The notes under the pieces are model-generated. The model was not told the origin of the DNA. It was given only the letters and a program-made list of their open reading frames with translations, and searched no databases. From Vicinamibacterales bacterium (GTDB lineage Bacteria; Acidobacteriota; Vicinamibacteria; Vicinamibacterales; 2-12-FULL-66-21), in NCBI GenBank assembly GCA_035699745.1, contig DASSPH010000099.1, positions 1-64,000 of the forward strand: DNA of 64,000 nucleotides, written 5' to 3'. Each line of letters starts with the position of its first letter. The first letter of the stretch is position 1. Shown here piece after piece: positions 56,972 to 64,000 of the stretch. A program made the position numbers and the translations under genes.

Positions 56972-58105
56972 ATGCGGAAAGTCTGGACGCCCCCCTGGGC
57001 CTGGGTCTGCGGCGCCGTGATGGTGCTCGGCCTGTTCTCGTTCCTGCAGGCGTATCGCCAGACCCAGATCAACGCGCGGCCCGGCATGACGATCATGGCG
57101 GGCAAGCTGCTGATCCTCAACCTGGCGTTGTGGAGCATCCCGGCGCTGCTGATGCCGGCCGTGGTGTGGGCGGCGCGGCGCTTTCCGTTCGACACCGGGC
57201 ACAAGCTGCGCGCCGTGCTGGCGCACGCGGTCGGCGCCCTCACCTTTGCGTCCACGCACATTCTCGGCCTGATCGCGGTGCGCTTCCTGCTGTACGAGGC
57301 GGGGGGCAAGTCGCCGGTCGTGCCGTGGACGCGGTACTTCCAGAACCGGATCTTCGAACAGCTCGACGCGAGCCTGATGATCTACGCGGTCATCGTCGGC
57401 GTCAGCCATGCGATCGCCTACTACCACGAGTCGCAGGAACGGAAGCTGCGGGCGGCGCAGCTCGAGACGCGGCTGGTGGAGGCGCGGCTGAAGACGCTCG
57501 AGGCGGAGCTGCACCCGCACTTCCTCTTCAACACCCTGCACGCCATCTCCACGCTCGTGCATCGCGACCCCGAGTCGGCCGACCGCATGATCAGCCGGCT
57601 CAGCGATCTGCTGCGGATCACGTTCGATCGCACCGGCGAGCCGAAGGTCTCGCTGAAGGAAGAGATCGATTTCCTGCAGAAGTACCTGGACATCGAACAG
57701 ACGCGCTTCCAGGATCGTCTCACCGTCAGCGTGACCGTCGATCCCGACGCGCTCGACGGCGAGGTGCCGCGGATGATCCTGCAGCCGATCGTCGAGAACG
57801 CGATCAAGCACGGCATCGCCGGCCGCAACGGCGGCGACAGCGTCCACATCACCGCCGGCTGCGAGAACGGGCGGCTGTGGATGCAGGTGCGCGACAACGG
57901 CGGCGGCCTGCAGGTGCGGACGCTGAAGGCGCTGCGCACCGGCGTCGGCCTGTCGAACACGCGCGCCCGGCTCGACTGCCTCTACGGCCGCCATTACCGG
58001 CTCGAGTTCACGGACAAACACGGCGGACTCTCGGTGCTGATCGAGATTCCTTTCCAGCGCGTCAACGTCGCCGGCCAGCCCGCCGCCGCGTTCCGCGTCG
58101 CATAG
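56972..58105 (+). CDS. LytS-type sensor histidine kinase
   Basis: 377 residues. Four membrane helices (about 11-29, 45-67, 82-106, 131-151), a coiled coil, then a His_kinase domain with ELHPHFLFNTLHAISTLVHR (phospho-His183) and HATPase ([41 protein letters not shown]). Unlike classical kinases it lacks a canonical HisKA, as in LytS/YehU. It should phosphorylate the LytTR regulator 7 nt downstream. No Shine-Dalgarno is visible; the start codon directly follows the promoter above. The ATG starts the first transmembrane segment properly. Confidence 0.94.
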   Translation: MRKVWTPPWAWVCGAVMVLGLFSFLQAYRQTQINARPGMTIMAGKLLILNLALWSIPALLMPAVVWAARRFPFDTGHKLRAVLAHAVGALTFASTHILGLIAVRFLLYEAGGKSPVVPWTRYFQNRIFEQLDASLMIYAVIVGVSHAIAYYHESQERKLRAAQLETRLVEARLKTLEAELHPHFLFNTLHAISTLVHRDPESADRMISRLSDLLRITFDRTGEPKVSLKEEIDFLQKYLDIEQTRFQDRLTVSVTVDPDALDGEVPRMILQPIVENAIKHGIAGRNGGDSVHITAGCENGRLWMQVRDNGGGLQVRTLKALRTGVGLSNTRARLDCLYGRHYRLEFTDKHGGLSVLIEIPFQRVNVAGQPAAAFRVA

Positions 58106-58112
58106 GACCAGC

Positions 58113-58892
58113 ATGACGACCACACCCCGCACCCGCGTTCTCATCGTCGACGACGAGCCGCTCGCGCGCGAGCGCATCCGCACCCTGCTGGAAGACGAGC
58201 CCGCGTTCGAGGTCGTCGGCGAGGCCGCCGACGGCACCACCGGCGCGGAATCGATTCTGGCGCTGCAGCCGGATCTGGTGTTCCTCGACGTGCAGATGCC
58301 CGGCGCGGACGGGTTCGACGTCATCGATGCGGTCGGCGCCGACAAGATGCCGTTCGTGGTGTTCGTCACCGCCTACGACCGCTACGCGCTGCGCGCCTTC
58401 GACGTCCACGCGCTCGACTACCTGCTGAAGCCGTTCGATCGCGAGCGCTTCCGCGAGGCCCTGGCCCGCGCCCGGGCGCAGATCAGCCGCAGCAACGGCG
58501 GCGACATCGAGCGCCGCCTCGCCGCCATCGTCCAGGACCTGAAGCCGGCGCGCGCCCGCACCGACCGTTTCGTGGTCAAGTCCGGCGGCCGCATCTTCTT
58601 CGTCCGCACCGCCGAGATCGACTGGATCGAGGCGGCGGGAAACTACGTCAAGCTCCACGTCGGCGCCGACTCGCATCTGATCCGCGAGACCATGAACGCC
58701 GTCGAGGCGAAGCTCTCGCCCGACATGTTCGTCCGCATCCACCGCTGCCACATCGTCAACATCGAGCAGGTGCGCGAGCTGCAGCCCTGGTTCAACGGCG
58801 AGTACGTCGTGTTCCTGAAAAACGGCACGCGCCTCACCTTGAGCCGCGGCTACCGCGAGCGGCTTCAGGAACGAGTCGGCCGCACGATCTGA
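58113..58892 (+). CDS. LytTR-family response regulator
   Basis: 259 residues. Receiver (RVLIVDDEPLARERIRTLLE; Asp59 in LVFLDVQMPGADGFDVIDAV; Lys106) and C-terminal LytTR DNA-binding domain (IDWIEAAGNYVKLHVGADSH, FVRIHRCHIVNIEQVRELQP, LKNGTRLTLSRGYRERLQER). Together with the LytS-type kinase it forms a two-component system. The stop codon (TGA 58890-58892) is followed without a gap by a heptamer array. Confidence 0.95.
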   Translation: MTTTPRTRVLIVDDEPLARERIRTLLEDEPAFEVVGEAADGTTGAESILALQPDLVFLDVQMPGADGFDVIDAVGADKMPFVVFVTAYDRYALRAFDVHALDYLLKPFDRERFREALARARAQISRSNGGDIERRLAAIVQDLKPARARTDRFVVKSGGRIFFVRTAEIDWIEAAGNYVKLHVGADSHLIRETMNAVEAKLSPDMFVRIHRCHIVNIEQVRELQPWFNGEYVVFLKNGTRLTLSRGYRERLQERVGRTI

Positions 58893-58962
<70 letters not shown>

Positions 58963-58981
58963 AGCTGAATGCGGGACGCTT

Positions 58982-58987
58982 TAAAAT
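58982..58987 (+). promoter_or_regulatory. -10-like TAAAAT 6 nt before a TTG start
   Basis: TAAAAT (extended CTTTAAAAT) at 58982-58987, spacer of 6 nt, TTG at 58994. No Shine-Dalgarno; the -35 region falls at the end of the heptamer array and shows no match. Confidence 0.5.
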
Positions 58988-58993
58988 GCCTCG

Positions 58994-60844
58994 TTGCCGC
59001 ACACGTCACACCGGTTCGGTCCGTTCACGGTCGATCGCGCCGCCTATCGGGTCACCCGCGATGGCGCCCCCGTCGATCTCACGCCGAAGCTGCTCGATCT
59101 GCTCATCCATCTCGTCGATCACGCCGGCGAGCTGGTCACCAAGGAAGACCTGCTCGACGCGCTGTGGCCCGACGCCAACGTCACTGACAATGCGCTGACG
59201 CAGGCGGTCTCCGAACTCCGGCAGGCGCTGGGAGACGACGCCGCGGCGCCGCGCTACATCAAGACCGTGGCGCGGCGCGGATACCGGTTCGTGGCGCCGG
59301 TCGCGCCTGCCGAGACGACGCCGGCTCCGCCCGGCGCCGCGGCCGCGGCGATCGACGATCGCGGCATCGCGGTCCTCGACTTCACCAACGTGACCGGCGA
59401 TGCCGATGCCGCGTGGCTGTCGGCGGGAATCGCCGAGACGGTGAGCGCGGATCTGCGCGCGCTCGGCACGTTCCGCGTGGTCGATCGCTGGCGCGTGCTC
59501 GAGGCGGTACGGACCGCCGGAGGATCGCTCCAGGCGGTCGCCGCGGCGCTGCAGGTGAGGCGCGCCGTCATCGGCAGCTTCCAGACCGCCGGCGATCGCA
59601 TCCGCATCACCGCTCGCGTCGTGGACGTCGTCAGCGGCGAAGCCGTCGCCGACGCCAAGGTCGACGGCCGGCTCGACGCGATCTTCGCGCTGCAGGACGA
59701 AGTCGCGTCGCAGTTCGCGTCCGAACTCGGGCTCGCGGCCCGAGGCGCGGCGGCGCCGGCGCGGCGCGAGACGCCGAGCCTCGAAGCCTATCGCGCGGTG
59801 ATGGAGGGCTGGCTGCGCGTCGAGACGCTCGACGTCCGCGAACTGCCGCGCGCGATCCGCGACTTCGAGCGCGCGGTGGCGATCGACCCGGGTTATGCGC
59901 TCGCCTACAACGGGCTCGCCAATGCGGAGTTCGCGTCCTACGAGGCGACGCGCGCCGACGCGGACCCGGCGCGCGACCTGCTCGATCGCGCGATCGCGCA
60001 CGGCCGGCGGGCGGTGCAGCTCGATGACGCGCTGGCCGAGGCGCACGGCACGCTCGCGCTGATCCTGGTGAGCGCCCACGACACCGCGGGCGCGATCAAG
60101 GCGGCCCGCCGCGCCGTTGCGCTCGAGCCCGGCAACTGGCGCCATCTGTTCCGTCTCGGGCACGCGTCCTGGGGGGAAGAGCGGCTGCGCGCCGGAGCCG
60201 CGACCCTGGCGCTCTACCCGGAGTTCGCCTTCGCCTACTTCCAGTCCGCGATGGTGCACGTGGCCCGCGGACAGCTCACCGAAGCCGAGCGGGTGCTGCG
60301 CCATGGCGCCGCGATTCAGGATCGGCAGATCGGGCGCGGCGAGCGCTACCCCGCGCTCGGCCTGCACTGGCTGCTCGGGCTCGTCCGCCTCGCGCAGGAC
60401 GACACGAGCGACGCCATCGTGGAGTTCGACCGTGAACGCGCCCTCGCCGCGCCGCACCGGCTGTACGGCCGCGAGTACACCATGCACGCGCACGTCGGAC
60501 AGGGGGCCGCGCTGCTGCGCCTCGGGCGATCCGCCGACGCGGCCCGTGCGTTCGAGGCGGCGCTCGCCCACTACCCGCACGAACCGCTCGCGGAAACCGG
60601 TCTGGCGGTGGCGGCCGGCAGACCGTTCGATCCGGCAGCGATCGCGCGGCCGCTCACGCGCGGCATCGCCCTCGCCGCGCTCGGCCGCGTCGACGAGGCG
60701 GCGTCTCTGCTCGACCGAACCGTCGACGCCGCGCCGCCGGGGTTCACCGGATGGTGGCTGCCGGCGGAGCCATTTCTAAGGCAACACACTGAACACAAGG
60801 CACTTAGCGCCGTCATGAAGCGCCTGGCCGACCGCGCCCGATAA
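58994..60844 (+). CDS. CadC-like winged-helix regulator with TPR domain
   Basis: 616 residues. OmpR/CadC-type winged helix (RFGPFTVDRAAYRVTRDGAP, LTPKLLDLLIHLVDHAGELV, DALWPDANVTDNALTQAVSE, YIKTVARRGYRFVAPV; residues 5-98). A TolB-N/adenylate-cyclase-associated-like domain follows (IAVLDFTNVTGDADAAWLSA, VDRWRVLEAVRTAGGSLQAV, RIRITARVVDVVSGEAVADA), then at least five TPR-like repeats up to the C-terminus. No membrane helix is seen, unlike CadC, so it is probably cytoplasmic. No in-frame ATG lies before the winged helix. TTG 58994 is the best start and lies 6 nt behind a -10-like hexamer. Confidence 0.9.
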   Translation: MPHTSHRFGPFTVDRAAYRVTRDGAPVDLTPKLLDLLIHLVDHAGELVTKEDLLDALWPDANVTDNALTQAVSELRQALGDDAAAPRYIKTVARRGYRFVAPVAPAETTPAPPGAAAAAIDDRGIAVLDFTNVTGDADAAWLSAGIAETVSADLRALGTFRVVDRWRVLEAVRTAGGSLQAVAAALQVRRAVIGSFQTAGDRIRITARVVDVVSGEAVADAKVDGRLDAIFALQDEVASQFASELGLAARGAAAPARRETPSLEAYRAVMEGWLRVETLDVRELPRAIRDFERAVAIDPGYALAYNGLANAEFASYEATRADADPARDLLDRAIAHGRRAVQLDDALAEAHGTLALILVSAHDTAGAIKAARRAVALEPGNWRHLFRLGHASWGEERLRAGAATLALYPEFAFAYFQSAMVHVARGQLTEAERVLRHGAAIQDRQIGRGERYPALGLHWLLGLVRLAQDDTSDAIVEFDRERALAAPHRLYGREYTMHAHVGQGAALLRLGRSADAARAFEAALAHYPHEPLAETGLAVAAGRPFDPAAIARPLTRGIALAALGRVDEAASLLDRTVDAAPPGFTGWWLPAEPFLRQHTEHKALSAVMKRLADRAR

Positions 60845-60949
60845 CTCCTCAGGGTTTCTCACGCTTCGCTCAGGACAGCGCGTACCGGAAGGCGGACGAT
60901 AAGCCAGTCTTGTTTCCGTCTTCCGACTTCGTCCTGGCAGGAGTGCTCA

Positions 60950-63900
60950 TGCACGGTTATCGACATACGCTCGGACGCCCGGGTCTGCAGCCGTTCCTGT
61001 GGACGCAGTTCCTCGGCGCGTTCAACGACAATCTGTTCAAGATCGTCGTGTCGATGCTCGCCGTCCACGCGGCCGGCGGGGCTCACGCCGGACGGCAGCT
61101 GTCGCTGGTCGGCGTGGTCTTCATCCTGCCCTTCCTGCTGTTCTCCGGTTATGCGGGGCAGCTCGCCGACGTCTACAGCAAGCGGCGCGTCCTCGTGGTG
61201 ACGAAGTCGCTCGAGGTGATGGCCGCCGGCCTCGGGCTGATCGCGTTCGTCAGCGGCCGGCTGGAGCTGACCTACGCCGTCCTGTTCCTCATCGCGGTGC
61301 AGGCGACGTTCTTCAGCCCGGCGAAGTACGGCATCCTGCCGGAGATCCTGCCGGACCGCGATCTGTCGCGCGCCAACGGCATCCTCGAGATGAGCACGTT
61401 CGTCGCCATCGTGGCCGGCACCGCGGCAGGCGGCTTCCTCTTCGACACGCTGCGCGATCGTCTGTGGGCGATCGGCGTCATCGTCGTCGTCGTGGCGATC
61501 GCCGGCACGGCGCTGAGCCTGCGCATTCCGCACGTCCCCGCCGCCGCTCCGGCGGCGCGGCTCGCGCGCAACCCGTTCGGCGAGATCGCCGCGGGCGTTT
61601 CACGCCTGAGGGAAAGCCGCGTGCTGTGGCTGACCGTGGCAGGCCTGTCGTACTTCTGGTTCCTCGGCGCGCTGCTCCAGCTCGTGATGATCCTTTTCGG
61701 GACCGAGGTCATGGGCCTGAGCGACACCTGGACCGGCATTCTGACGACGTTCGCCGCGATTGGGATTGCCGCGGGGAGCCTCGCCGCCGGGCGGCTGTCC
61801 GGCGACAAGGTCGAACTGGGACTCGCGCCGATCGGCTCGATCGGGATGGGGCTGTTCGCGATCCTGCTCGCGAAGTCCACGGCCTCGTTCGCGCTCGCTG
61901 CGTTCAACCTGACCATGGTCGGATTCTTCGGGGGCCTCTTCGCCGTGCCGCTGAACGCGCTGCTGCAGCAGAAGAGCGGCGCCACGGAGAAAGGCCGGCT
62001 GATGGCGACCAACAACTTCCTGAACATGGCGGCGATCGTCGGTGCCTCCGCCGCACTGTGGCTCGCGCGGGACATCGCCGGCCTCACGGCGGATCGCATC
62101 GTGCTGGTGTTCGGCGTGCTGACGCTGGCGGCCAGCGTCTACGTCCTCACCGTCGTCCCCGAGTTCCTCCTGCGCTTCTGCCTGTGGCTGCTGACGCACA
62201 CCATCTACCGCATCAGGATCGTCGGCCAGGAGCACGTCCCCTCGCGCGGACCGGCGCTGCTGGTCTGCAATCACCTGTCGCACGTGGATGGCGCGCTCGT
62301 CGGTGCGTGCATTCAGCGCTTCGTGCGGTTCCTCGTCTACAAGCCTTACTACGAGCATTGGGCGGTGAACCCGCTGCTGCGCATGCTGCACGCCATCCCG
62401 GTCGCGGGCGGACGCGACGCGGTCGGCGCGATCGAAGCGGCGCGGCGCGAACTCCGCAACGGGCACGTCGTCTGCATCTTCGCGGAGGGAGCGATCAGCC
62501 GCACCGGGAATCTGCTCCCCTTCAAGCGGGGCCTGGAGCGGATCGTCGACGGGCTCGACGTGCCGATCGTCCCGGTGTACCTGGATCGGGTCTGGGGCAG
62601 CGTCTTCAGCTTCAAGGGGGGACGATTCCTCTGGAAATGGCCCGCGCGCCTTCCCTATCCGGTGACGGTCGCATTCGGCCCGCCGCTGCCGCCGGCGACG
62701 CCTGCCGCCGAGGTGCGCGTGGCGCTGATGACGGTGGGGGCGCAGGCGACGTCGCTGCGGCGCCGATCGCGCGAGACCCTCGGCCGCGCGTTCATCGCGT
62801 CCGCGAAACGCCGCTGGGGCGCCTTCTGCATGGCCGACTCCGCCACGCGTGAGCTGACATACGGCCGCGCCCTGACGGCCGCGCTCCTGCTCTCGCGCTG
62901 GCTGCGGCGAACCAGGGAGGCGGAGCCCAACGTCGGCGTGCTGCTGCCTGCCTCGGTGGGCGGCGCGCTGACCAACATCGCGATCGCGATCGCCGGCAAG
63001 ACGTCGGTCAACCTGAACTTCACCGCCGGCCCTGCTGCGATGAGCGCGGCGATCGAACGCTGCGGCATCCGCACCATCGTGACCTCACGCACGTTCCTCG
63101 CCAGGGCGGATCTCGCGCCGATGGCCGGCATGGTCTTCCTCGAGGATGTGATCGCGGGCGTCCCGGCCTTCAGAAAAGCGGCGGTCTTCGCCGCCGCGCG
63201 CGTATTGCCCCCGGCGCTGCTCTCGCGCATCTACTCGCGCGACGGCGACTCCGGGGCGCTCGCCACGATCGTCTTTTCGAGCGGCAGCACCGGCATGCCG
63301 AAAGGGGTGATGCTGAGCCACGCCAACATCCTCGCCAACACCGACGCCGTCGCGCAGGTCTTCCAGTTGCGCGAGGACGACGTCATCGTGGGTGTGCTGC
63401 CCTTCTTTCATTCGTTCGGCTTTTCGATCACGCTGTGGCTGCCGATGGTCCAGGGGTTCGGCGCGGCGTATCACCCCAACCCGATGGACGGGAAGGCCGT
63501 CGGCGAGATCGCCGCGAAGCACCGCGGCACGATCCTCGTGAGCACGCCGACCTTCTACGCGTCCTACGTCCGCAAGTGCCGGCCGGAGCAGTTCGCCCAC
63601 GTGCGGTACGCGCTCGCCGGCGCCGAGAAGCTGCGTGAGCCGATCGCGGCCGCGTTCAAGGAGCGCTTCGGCATCACCCTGCTGGAAGGCTACGGCTGCA
63701 CGGAGATGTCGCCGGTCGTCGCCGTGAACGCGCCCGACGTGCACGACGACGGCCAGCACCAGCGCGCGACGCGCGCCGGGACCGTGGGGCATCCGCTGCC
63801 CGGCGTCGTCGCGAAGGTCGTCGACCTCGAGACCGGCGAAGGGCCGCTGATCGGGCGCGACGGTCTGCTGCTGGTCGCCGGCCCGAACCGGATGCAGGGC

Positions 63901-64000
63901 TACATCGGCGAGGCCGAGCGGACCGCGGAGGCGATCCGCGACGGATGGTATGCGACCGGGGACATCGCGTGCATGGACGAGGACGGGTTCATCCGCATCA
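60950..64000 (+). CDS. LplT-like transporter/acyltransferase/acyl-ACP synthetase fusion, 5' part
   Basis: Open from ATG 60950 to the window end (1017 codons, no stop); the gene continues beyond the window. Residues ~1-420 are a 12-helix MFS module (WTQFLGAFNDNLFKIVVSML, LPFLLFSGYAGQLADVYSKR) like lysophospholipid transporter LplT. Residues ~425-620 are a PlsC acyltransferase (CNHLSHVDG, FAEGAISRTG). From ~640 an AMP-binding acyl-ACP synthetase follows (IVFSSGSTGMPKGVMLSH, LLEGYGCTEMSPVVAVN, WYATGDIACMDEDGF). E. coli carries lplT and aas as adjacent genes; here they are one chain. Function: import and re-acylation of lysophospholipids. AGGAG lies 6 nt before the ATG. Confidence 0.95.

Noticed and set aside
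60999-62852. 617-codon + strand frame at the window end
   Set aside because: The frame beginning at 60950 encodes recognisable MFS, acyltransferase and AMP-binding motifs throughout; this one is Arg-rich and motif-free.

Overview
The window is GC-rich bacterial chromosome with very short intergenic gaps. No rRNA, tRNA, CRISPR, integrase, transposase or phage gene is visible. Several families point to Acidobacteriota, probably the Vicinamibacteria/Vicinamibacterales. They are two tandem ADOP-type duplicated orphan permeases (50477-55500), a VWFA-related protein of the acidobacterial type (7320-8216), a winged-helix/TPR regulator (58994-60844) and many ECF sigma modules. The lineage is inferred from gene content; no marker gene allows formal placement.

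Layout. 1-5000: the 3' part of groEL with its terminator, a DUF2975/XRE/membrane-protein operon behind a palindromic operator, the repair glycosylase tag, and a Tat-exported Gfo/Idh/MocA oxidoreductase. 5000-16500: a TonB-like protein, a flavoprotein reductase, tatA, selB (so the organism probably makes selenoproteins), a LamG/collagen-like secreted protein, a membrane-anchored HTH regulator, RNase R and a first ECF sigma/anti-sigma module. 17000-28000: glycerate kinase, ftsEX, gatB and a dense signalling block (HD-GYP response regulator, two sigma-54 activators, a multidomain histidine kinase). 28000-41200: SpoIID-like and DUF4159 proteins, a second ECF module overlapping ispH, a Spy/CpxP-like protein, a TolC-MacA-MacB-type tripartite export operon, and dksA/ferritin-like/folK. 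41200-50500: a tesA-ybbA-ybbP-like operon, a phosphoesterase, L,D-transpeptidase and M23 peptidase run, and a third ECF module with a DUF4097 protein. 50500-64000: the ADOP pair, a PP2C-type response regulator, a LytS/LytTR-type pair, the winged-helix/TPR regulator, and a long gene open at the window end that fuses an LplT-like transporter, an acyltransferase and an acyl-ACP synthetase.

Two genome-wide habits stand out. First, short tandem arrays, mostly with a strict 7-nt period, sit exactly at gene edges. One begins at the base after a stop codon, one fills the whole gap between two genes, and two lie inside the 5' ends of genes and are translated as heptapeptide repeats. A 9-nt version forms an inverted repeat with 67-nt arms after ispH. 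Second, many genes have no visible Shine-Dalgarno but carry a -10-like hexamer 6-9 nt before the start codon, which suggests leaderless mRNAs. Genes are packed into operons with 1- or 4-nt overlaps, and several convergent pairs overlap at their 3' ends.

I saw no clear new defence or biosynthetic system. The best leads are the boundary-located heptamer arrays, the leaderless-start pattern, the membrane-anchored excisionase-type regulator, ispH inside an ECF operon, and the LplT-Aas fusion.
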